Shown: positions 30,605 to 40,924 of the stretch, in pieces
Layout: each line of letters begins with the position of its first letter
How positions within the stretch are numbered: position 1 is the stretch's first letter
NCBI RefSeq assembly: GCF_902769175.1
Contig: NZ_CACXNW010000003.1
Coordinates: 100,389 to 164,388, forward strand
DNA length: 64,000 nt
Direction of reading: 5' to 3'
DNA from: an uncultured Methanobrevibacter sp.
Lineage (GTDB): Archaea > Methanobacteriota > Methanobacteria > Methanobacteriales > Methanobacteriaceae
Position numbers and translations under genes: made by a program
Notes under the pieces: generated by a model
What the model saw: only the letters and a program-made list of their open reading frames with translations
Database searches by the model: none
Told to the model about the DNA's origin: nothing

Positions 30605-30702
30605 ATTAATCTCAATTATTTTTTTTATTAACCAACACTTAGAAAAACATTAGAAAAAAGAGATTTTGAGATTTAAATTAATCTCAATTATTTTTTTATT
30701 AA
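30560..30702 (+). repeat. 72-bp tandem duplication of the Nudix 3' end and terminator
   Basis: Bases 30560-30631 and 30632-30702 are almost identical. They cover the last 14 codons, the stop, and the hairpin TTGAGATTTAAATTAATCTCAA with its T-run (8 versus 7 T). The second copy is non-coding, so the gene has two terminators in tandem at about 30594-30627 and 30666-30697. Confidence 0.93.
30594..30627 (+). terminator. Nudix gene terminator (first of two)
   Basis: TTGAGATT and AATCTCAA pair around a short AT loop, followed by TTATTTTTTTT. The hairpin includes the stop codon. Confidence 0.65.
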
Positions 30703-30733
30703 TCTACATTAAACTTTTTTTTAAAATAGTCTA

Positions 30734-31378
30734 CTATTTTTCATATAAACGTTCAACATAAGGATTTAAATAAGTTTGAAGAACCTTTACAATAGGCCCA
30801 ATTATCAATGCTGAAATGATTGTTCCTTCACGGACTCCTGCAAGGTATCCTAAGAAAACAATTGATAAAATAGCTGCAGTAAGGACAAAGCTTGTATCAA
30901 CAAAAGGCTTTACCTTTGGAAACTCCTTTTTCAAAACCTTTGAAATAGCTACGATTATACCATCTGGAGGAAGATAAACCACTTCTGTTTGAACTTCAAG
31001 CATCACACCAAAAGCAACCACTACACAGCTTAAAAGAAGTGTTGCAAACTGACTTAAATAATCTGCAGGATTTAAGAAGCTTACCAACATCATTGAAAAG
31101 TCTATGGAAAATGAAAAGATTGTTCCCACAATTATCTGCAGATACTGTCTCCTTTCAAATCCGCTTCTTAGAAGGATTATCTGTATAGCTATAAAGATAA
31201 CATTAAAAATCAGACAGACAGTTCCAACACTCATTTTCAATATCAGACTTGAAACATATGGAAGACAAATAATAGGGGAAGTTCCTAAATTTGCTTTTAT
31301 TGATATGGCTCCACCTAAAGATATTAAAAACAGTGAAAATAAGTAAATGACATATCTTGAAATCTTTTTTATTTCCAT
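30734..31378 (-). CDS. YczE/YitT-type integral membrane protein
   Basis: 214 residues with about five or six hydrophobic helices and the family-typical N-terminal pattern LGGAISIKANLGTSPI near 22-37 and YLPPDGIIVAISK near 133-145. Related bacterial proteins (YczE, YitT) are poorly characterised membrane proteins, some next to lipopeptide NRPS genes in Bacillus. No function is assigned. It ends convergent to the Nudix gene. Confidence 0.75.
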   Translation of the reverse strand: MEIKKISRYVIYLFSLFLISLGGAISIKANLGTSPIICLPYVSSLILKMSVGTVCLIFNVIFIAIQIILLRSGFERRQYLQIIVGTIFSFSIDFSMMLVSFLNPADYLSQFATLLLSCVVVAFGVMLEVQTEVVYLPPDGIIVAISKVLKKEFPKVKPFVDTSFVLTAAILSIVFLGYLAGVREGTIISALIIGPIVKVLQTYLNPYVERLYEK

Positions 31379-31434
31379 GATTATAACTTTGATTTGAAAT
31401 ATTTAAATAATTTTTCAAAAAACAAAACATCCCA

Positions 31435-31453
31435 TTAAACTTATTTAAGTTAA
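31435..31453. promoter_or_regulatory. Palindrome AACTTA-TT-TAAGTT upstream of adhesin B
   Basis: TTAAACTTATTTAAGTTAA lies about 70 bases upstream of the adhesin B start. The half-site AACTTA/TAAGTT also occurs upstream of the first esterase gene and an Old Yellow Enzyme gene. Confidence 0.4.
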
Positions 31454-31521
31454 GAATTAGAAAAAATTATATAACTATCCATATAAATTAATCTTATAAC
31501 TGAAATTTTGAGGAAACTAGA

Positions 31522-34500
31522 ATGAAAGATAAAAAATACTTATTTTTACTATTGATATTAGTTAGCTTGCTTAGCATTTCCATTGCAAGTGCTGCAGATA
31601 CTGATGGAACTGATATTGCAAGTGCAGAGATTGATGATAACCTTGTTTTAGAAGAGATTCAAGATGAAAGTTCACCAATGGAGCAAGTTAATGAAGATGA
31701 TGTTGATGACGAAGCTTTCCTAAGGGAAGATGAAAGTGAACCAGGCAGCATTACAGATTTAAAATCCCTTTTTACTGATGACATAAAGGAAATAAAGCTA
31801 GAGAGGGACTACGTTTACAATCCTGAAAAGGACGAGAGTTCCGGTGGCGAAGTAAAAATAGATGCAGATAATTTCGTGATGGATGGCCAAGGCCATTACA
31901 TAGATGCCGAGGAAAGAGTAGAATATTCCTCGTAACCGCAAATTATGTGACAATAAAGAATGTTAAACTGATTAATGGATTTTCTGAAGAAGGAGGAGCA
32001 ATACATTTTTATCATAACGGAACAGTTGAAAACTGTACCTTCATAAACAACACTGCACTTTCATATGGTGGAGCAGTTAATTTCGAATCTACACTACAAA
32101 GTATGATGGGGATTGTAAGAGACTCTACCTTCATTAATAACAAGGCAGGATCACATGGAGGAGGAATAACTCTTACTGGAACTTCAATTGCAGAAAACTG
32201 CGTTTTCAAAGACAATGACGCAAACTACTTTGGCGGAGCAATATATGCTATCGAAACAACAATCAGAAACTGCACTTTCGAAAACAACTCTGCAGGAGAG
32301 AGGAGGAGCAGTATATGAGGCCAAAATGACCATGGAGTCTTGCGTATTCAACAATTGCTATGGCCCTAAATATGGTGGAGCAATCTATTCAAATCAACAT
32401 GCCTCAATAAAAAATTGTTCATTTTCCCACAGTTATGCATCAATAGAAGGGGGTACAATCTACTTTGCGAAAACAGGGGAAATAGACGGATGCAATTTCA
32501 CCAATAACTCAGTAGGATCAAGGGCTGCTGGCCCATACTTTGAAGATGCAGCCATAGGAGGAGTTGTAAACAATTCCATTTTTATCGACAATGTGGCACT
32601 CTATGACACTGCATTGTTTTTCACCTATGCAGGAGTAATGGAAAACACAGTATTGCTAAGGAATAAGGCAAGCTTTGCACCGTACAACAATAAATTATTC
32701 CCTGAAAACGATGAAGATAATCTGAAGATTAGAATTGAACACAATAACGAAAGGTTTAATGCAATGGGCAGCCCATCTATTAAAACTTATAATATTACAT
32801 ATTGGAATGGGGAAGTGGTAAACAGCATTGATGTACCTCATGTATCATGGACTTACCCTGGCATGACCATTGTTGTGGAAGTTTATGATTCCAATAAGAA
32901 TCTGGTTGACAATGTTACATTACTTACTAAATCAGACAGCAAGGCATATTTCAATACATTCCATTTGGATGATGGAACATACACTTATAAAACATATCAC
33001 CCTGATGACAGCTATTGCACATATGTTGAAGCAACCGGCAGTTTCACTTTAAGCAGAAACTCAAGCTCTGTGAAAATAACAAGAAATGACGACGAAATCC
33101 ATTACGACAACAACAAAATCACCTTTGATGTCATGAACAGAACAAATGTCACTGTCATCGTGAGAAACTCACAAGGAGACATTTTAATTAATCAAAGCAC
33201 AGATTATGATTATTTCATCCTCAATCTACTTCCAATCGACGATTACTATAATGTAACCGTTTATAATGCTGGAAACAAAACAGTTTCTCCAAGCCAAGAC
33301 TCTAAGCTGTTTAAAGTATTAAAATCCAAATCAGCAATCTGGATTAACTATATCAAAGATTACACATACGGCAAGAATGTGAATATTGAATTTAATGGAG
33401 ACAGATTGACAATAGTGAATATAAGCGTATACGATTGGGATGACAATCTTGTATTTAGCCAGAACACAACAGAAAGAACAATCCCTATGCCTTTATTGAA
33501 TCAGGGCAGATACTACATAAATGTGACAAACTACGGAAACGAAACCGTGGGAGAAAGCAGAAATACAACAAGGTTCAAGGTTATTCCAGTATATAACATC
33601 GCAGCAATTTCAGAAGTGGAAAATGTCCTTTATGGTGAGGCAAGCAGGATAACCATAACTGTAGGAATGCCTGGAAACTATATCTTAGACATTAATGGAA
33701 ATAATATGAAAATTGAAATAAACGGCAGTAAAACAATTCCATTATACCTAAAGCCGGGAAACTACTATGCAAATATAAGCCTTGACAATGAGAATATTAA
33801 TACCACATCTTTCAATAAGGAATTTAAAGTTATAAACTTAAGCATTGAAGCAGAAGATATTGAATATGATGGTGCAGATAAAATCTATGAATATCAAGCT
33901 AAATTAATAGATGAGGAAGGAAATCCATTAAGTGATAAAGAACTATATTTCAAAATCAACAATGAAACATATAATGCAAGCACAAATGATAAAGGCATTG
34001 CAAAGATTGAGTTTAGCTTAAATCCTGGAACATATGAAATGACAGTTTGCTATTTAGGAGCTGACAAAAAGATTGAATTGAAAACTGTCGCTAAAGTCTA
34101 TGTCAGTAAAATCAAAACCCAATTGAATGCCAAAGGAATAAGCACAATCTATAAAAGCGATAAACATTTATTGATTGCATTGGTTGATTTCGAAGGAAAT
34201 CCAATACCTAACGCCAGAATATCTGTGAATGTTCCAAGTATGAAAATACTCATAACTGATGAAGATGGAAAAGTTAAAATACCATTGAGAACTTTAGCTC
34301 CAGGAACCTACAAAGCCAATATCACATATGCAGGGGATGGAATGTATGAGAACTCAACAAAAAGCATTGAAGTAAGCATTAAAAAAGCAGACACAGAGAT
34401 CAATGGATTGACTCTTATGTCTTCATCCAACACATTTACATTTACCTTAAAGAACGATGCGGGAGCTGTCTTGAAAAACAAGAAGGTCACTTTAAAGGTC

Positions 34501-34893
34501 AATGGAAAAACATACTCTGCAAAAACAAACAGCAAAGGTGTTGTTAAGATCAAGGAAAACAAATTAAGCAAAAAAGGAAATTACCATGCAATTGTTAACT
34601 ATGCTGGAAACAAATACTATAAAAAATCCAGTAAAAAAAAAACTATATTGACTGTAAAATCCCAATTTAAGACTATTGCAAGAGGCAGCAAATTAAAAAC
34701 AACAGTTAAGAAAATCCAAAGAGCTTTAAAAAAGAATGGATATTATCTTAGCTATAAAAAGCATTATCTTAAAGTTGACGGAATATTTGGTGTCTATACT
34801 GAAAAAGCAGTGAAACAGTTCCAAAAGGCTAAAGGATTGAAAGTCACTGGAAAAGTTGATGAAAAAACTGCCAAAAAACTAAAAATAATTTAA
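31522..34893 (+). pseudogene. Adhesin-like protein B (PbH1, Ig-like and PG_binding_1-like domains), two frameshifts
   Basis: The start has a ribosome site TGAGGA and a signal peptide (MKDKKYLFLLLILVSLLSIS). Frame 1 runs to the stop at 31935. A missing base near 31906-31912 shifts reading to SRIFLVTANYVTIKNVKL. That frame carries GGAIHF/GGAVNF beta-helix repeats until about 32298, where a doubled AG (GGAGAGAGG) shifts reading again into GGAVYE. The long third segment has more PbH1 repeats, several Ig-like domains, and a C-terminal PG_binding_1-like domain of about 70 residues (VKKIQRALKKNGYYL ... VDGIFGVYTEKAVKQFQ). Repaired length is about 1120 residues. Likely anchored to pseudomurein and used for attachment. 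Confidence 0.83.
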
Positions 34894-34895
34894 AA

Positions 34896-34927
34896 AAGAG
34901 TTTGATTTAAACTCTTTTTCTTTTTTT
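34896..34927 (+). terminator. Adhesin B terminator
   Basis: GAGTTTGATTTAAACTC hairpin followed by TTTTTCTTTTTTT. Confidence 0.7.
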
Positions 34928-35128
34928 ATGAGGCTTTAAAAAAATCTAGACCTAAGATTATAAACTTATAATTTATTTAGAAATAATCAATTGAAAAATG
35001 AATATAATCCTATAAATTTTTACACAAGCTTTCTTATTAAAAATTAAATCTTATAAAAATACACAAGCTTCTTATTAAAAATTAAATCTTATAAAAAAAA
35101 TTCTCTTTTTTAAAAAAAAATGTATTAT

Positions 35129-36118
35129 TTAATGGTAACATACACTTTTTTTAGTCCTATAACAATTATTGCACATTAAGCATCTTGATTCTCCAAAGCC
35201 CTCTTGTTTCCATTTCTTTAGAAAATCATTCTCTGCTACAAATGGCCTATACATTGACATGAATTCAATTTTTGTCTTATTCAATAAGTCATTCATATGT
35301 TCCATATTGTTAAATCCACCACCGACAATAACTGGAACTTTAACAGAATCAATTAATTCATTGGCATAATCAATCAGTTCATCTTCAGAAGATAATTTCT
35401 TAGTGAAATATAATGGTGAAAGAGGTCTTGTTACCTGTATGCTGTCAACACCTACCTTTTCAAGGAGTTTACATGCTCCAATACTTTCTTTTGCATCAAA
35501 TCCATCCTTTCTTTCATCAAATGTATTGACCTTGCATGAAATGTGCAAATCCAAATTATCCTTCATGACTTTAATCAATTCCAAAACTAACCTTAGCCTA
35601 TTGAATAGATTTCCCCCATAGTCATCTTCCCTTTGATTATAATAAGGATTGATCATCTTTGATAGATAGAAATTATTCCCTATGGATAATTGAATTCCAT
35701 CAAAACCAGCATATTGCAACATTTGAGCAGATGAGATGATATCTGACTGTATTTTCCTAATGTCTTCAATGGTCAAATCATTTACGGGAATATCCAAATC
35801 AATTCCACGATTATATTTGATGAATTCGACTTGACCTAAAATGGGAACATCATAATCATGATATATTTCAGAAATTTTCATTGCCATTTTCATGAAATTA
35901 GGATTGTGCATCTTGCTTGAATGCTCTGCAAACTTATCCTTTGGGTAAATGGAAAATAATTCAGAACTTATTAAGCCTACACCTCTTGAAGCTATTTTAT
36001 CATAGCGGTCATAAATTGAATATAAATCTTTTTGTTGAGATTCCCATAATCCTGTCCTTATTATGCGACTCTTAAGACTTAAATTCCCTAATTTAACTTT
36101 ATCAAAAATGCTTTTCAT
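35129..36118 (-). CDS. Old Yellow Enzyme family oxidoreductase with C-terminal Cys cluster, paralogue 1
   Basis: 329 residues. FMN-binding TIM barrel of the NADH:flavin oxidoreductase family: KSRIIRTGLWE near 16-26, GFDGIQLSIGNNFYLSKMINP near 138-158, NQREDDYGG near 161-169, and VPVIVGGGF near 262. The C-terminus has CLMCNNCYRTKKSVC, the Cys-x2-Cys-x2-Cys type set that holds a 4Fe-4S cluster in 2,4-dienoyl-CoA reductase relatives, but the FAD/NADH domain of those larger enzymes is missing. It therefore probably takes electrons from a separate partner. The closest relative is the next gene upstream. Substrate unknown. Confidence 0.87.
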   Translation of the reverse strand: MKSIFDKVKLGNLSLKSRIIRTGLWESQQKDLYSIYDRYDKIASRGVGLISSELFSIYPKDKFAEHSSKMHNPNFMKMAMKISEIYHDYDVPILGQVEFIKYNRGIDLDIPVNDLTIEDIRKIQSDIISSAQMLQYAGFDGIQLSIGNNFYLSKMINPYYNQREDDYGGNLFNRLRLVLELIKVMKDNLDLHISCKVNTFDERKDGFDAKESIGACKLLEKVGVDSIQVTRPLSPLYFTKKLSSEDELIDYANELIDSVKVPVIVGGGFNNMEHMNDLLNKTKIEFMSMYRPFVAENDFLKKWKQEGFGESRCLMCNNCYRTKKSVCYH

Positions 36119-36131
36119 AATATTAATTAGG

Positions 36132-36159
36132 TTAACTTATTATAAAAAAAGATAAGTTA
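36132..36159. promoter_or_regulatory. Inverted repeat TTAACTTAT...ATAAGTTAT upstream of OYE paralogue 1
   Basis: Two 8-9 base half-sites separated by 11 bases lie 14-41 bases upstream of the start of the minus-strand gene, overlapping a possible TATA element. The same half-sites occur at 31435 and 42321. Confidence 0.35.
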
Positions 36160-36269
36160 TTTGAAACTGATATAAAAATTTAGTTGAAAAATATAAAATA
36201 GCATGAAAATAATAAAAAAATAGCTAAAAAATAAAATAAAAAAATGAATAAAAAAGAGAAAATAATTAA

Positions 36270-37271
36270 TTATTTAAATTTAAAACAAGTGCTCTCCTTT
36301 TTGGAGTAACAGTTATTGCAGCTTTGACAAATTGAAACTCCATCTCCATTTGCTTTCCAATCAGCTAAAAAGTCTGGCTGTGCTACAAATGGCTTAGACA
36401 TAGATAGGAATTCAACTTTTGAATCATTTAAAACATCATTCATTGATTTCATATCCCTCATTGAACCGCCTAAAATAACTGGAACATCGATTTCATCAAT
36501 CAATTTATCCACATACACCAGAAATGGATTTCTATCCTTTCCATCATAAAGATATGATATTGTCCTTGCAGTTAATTGAATGCTGTCAGCACCTGCCTTT
36601 TCAAGTTCCTTTGCAACTTTTATGCTTTCTTCAGGAGTCATTCCATTTTTTCTAACGTCCCAAGGATTTATTCTGATGCGGACATGGAAATCCATAGTCT
36701 TTTTAAGAACCTTGATTATTTCTGAACAGATTCTGACACGATTTTCGGTATTGCCACCATATTGGTCCTTTCTTTGATTGAAATATGGATTGATGAATTT
36801 GGCAAGATAAAAATTATTTCCAACATCTATTTGCATTCCATCAAATCCTGCAAAGGAGAACTTCTTGGCAGCCATAATAACATCTGCCTGAAGACGCCTT
36901 ATTCCTTCCAAGCTAATGTCATTCGCTTCCACCTTTTGATTCAAGCCATCATTATAATAAAAGAATGCCAAATGACCGAGAACCGGCACATCATGATTGT
37001 GGAAGATGTCTGTAATTTCCTTATAGTCCTTTACAAATCCCTTATAGTTTAGATTATTGCAGTATTCGGCAAATCTGTCTCTTGGATCAAATACAAACAT
37101 TTCTGAATTGATCAATCCTACACCACTTTTAGCCATCCTTTCATATCTGTCAAAGACTTCACTCTTTAAAAAACCGCCATCTTCAGTTTGTCTTTCCCAA
37201 GTTCCGGTTCTTATGATACGGCTTTTTAGCTTTAAATCCCCTAAACTACATTCATCAAATATATCTTTCAT
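36270..37271 (-). CDS. Old Yellow Enzyme family oxidoreductase with C-terminal Cys cluster, paralogue 2
   Basis: 333 residues from the ATG preceded by GTGATT; the in-frame GTG at 37280 is part of that ribosome site. Same architecture as the downstream paralogue: KSRIIRTGTWERQ near 15-27, GFDGMQIDVGNNFYLAKFINP, NQRKDQYGGNTENRVR, VPVILGGSM, and the terminal CQSCNNCYSKKESTC cluster motif. It also lacks the C-terminal FAD/NADH domain. The two genes are tandem on the minus strand, 151 bases apart, and appear to be a duplication with divergence, so they may act on different substrates. Confidence 0.87.
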   Translation of the reverse strand: MKDIFDECSLGDLKLKSRIIRTGTWERQTEDGGFLKSEVFDRYERMAKSGVGLINSEMFVFDPRDRFAEYCNNLNYKGFVKDYKEITDIFHNHDVPVLGHLAFFYYNDGLNQKVEANDISLEGIRRLQADVIMAAKKFSFAGFDGMQIDVGNNFYLAKFINPYFNQRKDQYGGNTENRVRICSEIIKVLKKTMDFHVRIRINPWDVRKNGMTPEESIKVAKELEKAGADSIQLTARTISYLYDGKDRNPFLVYVDKLIDEIDVPVILGGSMRDMKSMNDVLNDSKVEFLSMSKPFVAQPDFLADWKANGDGVSICQSCNNCYSKKESTCFKFK

Positions 37272-37753
37272 AATAATCACGATTATCCTTGTTAAAAAAT
37301 TAAATGCTTTTAAATATCAATTATCTAAAAAATGCACATATAATTTAGAATTTTAATTTATATAGTATTAAAGTTTTTGTAATTTAAAACTAACATAAAT
37401 AGAGTAAGTTCAAACTTACCGTAAGCTAATAATTATTAATTATTTAAATAATAATCAAAAAAAGAAACAAAACACCACACACAAATTCCCCACCAATTAA
37501 ATAATAATCAAAAAAAGAAACAAAACACCAAACCCATACTAATTTTTTGAAAAATGTTCAGATAAAATATTTAAAACTGAATAATATTTGATAAAATATT
37601 TAATAAATGAATAAAATTGAATTATTTTAATAATAAATGAATAATATTCATACAAATCCCAAATAGAGCAATATAATCAATAAAATTAAGAAAATATTTA
37701 TAAGACATTAAATAAAAATAATAATAATATGGAAAAACTAGGAGAAAAATAAA
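37272..37753. other. Intergenic region between OYE paralogue 2 and adhesin C
   Basis: No gene seen. It holds the palindrome GTAAGTTCAAACTTAC at 37404-37419, a 53-bp direct repeat (ATAATAATCAAAAAAAGAAA at about 37448 and 37501), and AT-rich sequence ahead of the adhesin start. Confidence 0.6.
37446..37532. repeat. 53-bp-period direct repeat
   Basis: A 32-base stretch, ending in GAAACAAAACACCA, occurs at about 37446 and again at about 37499. The copies are perfect over the repeated part. Confidence 0.85.
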
Positions 37754-39648
37754 ATGTTGAAAAAAAGACTTATTTTTTTTAGCAATATTACTTATTGCTT
37801 TAGTTAGCATTTCTGTAGCAAGTGCTGCAGAAGATGTTTCAAGCAGTATTGCTAATACTAATGATGATGTTTCCCTTGAGGAAATTTCTGATGAGGGAGC
37901 CAATATTGAAGACAGCAATGACAATCTTCTCTCAACTGCTAATGAAGATGAAAAGCTATCAGACACCCCGAAGTCATTCAAAGACTTGAATGATGCAATT
38001 AATGGACAATCCAATGTCTCTTTAGATAGTGACTATGTCTTTAGTGATGAAGATTATGCTTTTGAACATGGAATTAAGATTACCCATGATATGACCATTA
38101 ATGGAAATGGACATACAATTGATGGAAATAATATGGCACGTATTTTTACAATTAACCTTGCTACAGTTGTATTTGAAAACATTACCTTTGTGAATGGTAA
38201 AACACCAGGAGAATATGGACATGGTGGAGCCATTTGGGTAAATGATAATTCAAAAGCTACTGCAATAAACTGTACTTTTGAAAATAACGAAGCAACATAT
38301 CTTGGCGGAGCCACTCATGGAGACCTTACCGCAATAGACTGTACTTTTATTGGCAATGTGGTAAAGGGCAAACATACTCAGAATGGTGGTGCAATGAATG
38401 AGGGTACTGCCATAAATTGTAATTTCATATCTAACGAAGCAGGATGGTATGGTGGTGCGATTTGTGATGTTACTGCTACAAACTGTACATTCATTTCTAA
38501 CTCAGCAATATATGGCTATGACGCATACTCCTCTTCTTGTGAAAATTGCATTTTTGTTGATTCCGCTAAAATAAGCGCTTCAAACTTTTTAACCACATAT
38601 AATTCCGGTGCAAAATTCACATTCGACCTTATTGGAACCTCAGAGGACGGAGAAATAAACATCGATAATGAAAGCATTGCAATTAAGATCACTCAAGGTG
38701 ATGAAGAGAAAGGAACTTATAATGCTTTAAGCGGCAAAGATAACGGTTGGATTGTTGATTTAGAACCAGGAATCTATAATGCTACCTTAAGTTTTGCAAC
38801 TCTTGAGCCTGTAACTGTAAAATTAACTATCAATAAGATAGCTACAGAAGTGATTACATCAGCAATAGCAACAACCTACAATATCAACAAAGACTTTGTA
38901 TAAGCTTGTTGATGAATTTGGAAATGCTTTAAGTGGTGTTAAAGTATCTGTTGACTTAGGAGGAGCTAAAACATACACAACCGATGCTAATGGTCAAATA
39001 AAAATAGCTATCGGCAATTTGGTTCCAAATACTTACAGTGCAAAAATAATCTTTGAAGAAAATGAACACTACCTTAGAGCGGGAGCTACTGCTAAAGTTG
39101 TAGTCAATAAAGCAACTCCAACAATGACTGCAAGCTCAAAAACCTTTACCTTTGAGGACAAAACCAAAGCATACACAGTTACCCTCAAAGACAACAAAGG
39201 AAATCTAATGAAAAACACTAAAGTTACTTTAAAAGTTAATGGAAAAACCTACACTGCAACCACTAACAGCAAAGGTGTAGCAAACTTTAAATTAGCAACC
39301 ATTACTAATGGCAAAAAATTAACTACAAAAACAACTTACAGTGCAGTCATAACCTATGCAGGAGACAAATACTACAACAAAGTTACTAAAAACGTTAAGT
39401 TAGCTGTAAATGCATATGTTTGGAAAACTGTAGCAAAAGGAAGCAAAGACAAAGCAACAGTTAAAAAGATCCAACAAGCTTTAAAGAAAAATGGATTCTA
39501 CATACGCTACAACGGCCATAAATTATTAGTTGATGGTATTTACCAAAAATATACTGTAATGGCTGTTAAAGAATTCCAAAAAGCTAAAAAACTAAAAGTA
39601 ACTGGAAAAGTAGATGAAGCAACTGCTAAAAAACTTAAAATCTATTAA
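37754..39648 (+). pseudogene. Adhesin-like protein C (PbH1, Ig-like, PG_binding_1-like), off by two frameshifts
   Basis: The start is ATG TTG AAA AAA AGA. The signal peptide is broken by a run of eight T at 37773-37780; with seven T it reads MLKKRLIFLAILLIALVSIS, joining the long frame that follows. That frame has beta-helix repeats (GGAIWV, GGATHG, GGAICD), then shifts again near 38885-38903 into VDEFGNALSG, an Ig-like domain, a second Ig-like domain, and a C-terminal PG_binding_1-like domain (VKKIQQALKKNGFYI ... VDGIYQKYTVMAVKEFQ) closely similar to that of adhesin B. Repaired length is about 630 residues. The T8 tract in a signal peptide is a typical slippage position. Confidence 0.83.
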
Positions 39649-39651
39649 ATA

Positions 39652-39682
39652 AGAGTTTTTATAAACTCTTTTTATCTTTTTT
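39652..39682 (+). terminator. Adhesin C terminator
   Basis: AGAGTTTTTATAAACTCT hairpin followed by TTTTATCTTTTTTT. Confidence 0.65.
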
Positions 39683-40075
39683 TATTGAAATTAATTCCTT
39701 AATTATATAAATGGCAATTAGACTATTTATTGAAAATTAACTTATTTTTACAGTATAATAAATGATTAAAACAGCAATAATTTGCTTTTTATTGAAATTA
39801 AACTCTTTTTTTAAAATATAATAAAATTATTAAAACAGCACTGATTTACCTTTTATTGAAATTAAACTCTTTAAAAATAGAATAAAATGATTGAAATAGC
39901 AATGATTTACCTTTTATTGAAAATTAACTAATTTTTAAAAATAGAATAAATTGATAAATCAATATTAAACTTTTTATAGAAAATAAACTAATTCAAATAG
40001 AATAAATAAAAAAACAACGAATAAACTCTTTATAAAAAATAAACCAATATAAAAAAGAATAAAATAAAAAAAATA
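39682..40075. repeat. Degenerate tandem repeat of about 62 bp, about six copies
   Basis: Units beginning TTATTGAAATTAAACT recur at about 39682, 39726, 39788, 39852, 39913 and 39970, most followed by AATAGAATAAAATGATT and CAGCAATGATTTACC. It fills nearly the whole gap between adhesin C and the ABC ATPase gene. No coding capacity. Confidence 0.75.
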
Positions 40076-40121
40076 ATAATACACACTTTTTTAAAAAAAA
40101 ATAGAAAAAATAGGTAAAAAC

Positions 40122-40916
40122 TTAATAATTATACCTATCTTCAATTATTTGACCATCTTTAATCTTTATGGTTCTTTCTGCTAAAGCAGCAACATCATTA
40201 TCGTGTGTAACTATTATTAAAGTTACATTATAACGTTCATGCATTTCCATAAGCAAATCCAAAACCATTTCACCTGTTTTAGAATCAAGAGACCCTGTTG
40301 GTTCATCTGCCAAAATGATAGAAGGGTTATTTACCAAGGCTCTTGCAATAGCTACCCTTTGACGTTGACCACCAGATAATTTATTAGGTCTTTGCTTTTT
40401 CTTGTCTTCCAAACCTACAGCACGGATTATTTCACTTGCCCTTTCCTTCATCTCCTTATTGGACATTCCAGTAGGAAGCAGTGGAATTTGAACATTATCA
40501 AAAACAGATAAATTAGGAATCAGATTATGCAATTGGAAAACAAATCCTATTTTCTCTTGTCTGGACTGGCTTAAATCCTTCTCTTTAACAAGGTCAATGC
40601 CATCAATAAAGATCTTTCCCATTGTAGGTGTATCCAAAGCACCAAGCATATTCAAAAGAGTGGATTTTCCAGAACCGGAAGGACCAATAATAGATACGAA
40701 TTCTCCTTCAAAAATATCAAGGTTTATGCCATTCAATGCTTTGACCATACCCTTATCGTATTCCTTCACAACATCGAATAAGCTGATTAATGGGTCTTCA
40801 TAATAATAGTCATCATCGTCTCCTTCAACATAAGTGTCATTATAGATGTATCCATCATCATTGACATCATCAACATAAATCAATTCACCATCATCCACAT
40901 GATTCTTATCTACCAT
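40122..40916 (-). CDS. ABC transporter ATP-binding protein (MacB/LolD type)
   Basis: 264 residues. Walker A GPSGSGKST at 78-86, the Q-loop in VFQLHNLIPNL, signature LSGGQRQRVAIARAL, Walker B ILADEPTGSLD and the switch His in IIVTHD. This type pairs with FtsX-like permeases to move peptides or lipoproteins or to transduce mechanical work. An N-terminal extension of about 41 residues is very rich in Asp, Glu and Tyr and absent from usual family members. Ribosome site AGGTGATT precedes the ATG. The partner permease directly upstream is broken, so this protein may lack a working partner. Confidence 0.93.
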   Translation of the reverse strand: MVDKNHVDDGELIYVDDVNDDGYIYNDTYVEGDDDDYYYEDPLISLFDVVKEYDKGMVKALNGINLDIFEGEFVSIIGPSGSGKSTLLNMLGALDTPTMGKIFIDGIDLVKEKDLSQSRQEKIGFVFQLHNLIPNLSVFDNVQIPLLPTGMSNKEMKERASEIIRAVGLEDKKKQRPNKLSGGQRQRVAIARALVNNPSIILADEPTGSLDSKTGEMVLDLLMEMHERYNVTLIIVTHDNDVAALAERTIKIKDGQIIEDRYNY

Positions 40917-40924
40917 AAAATCAC

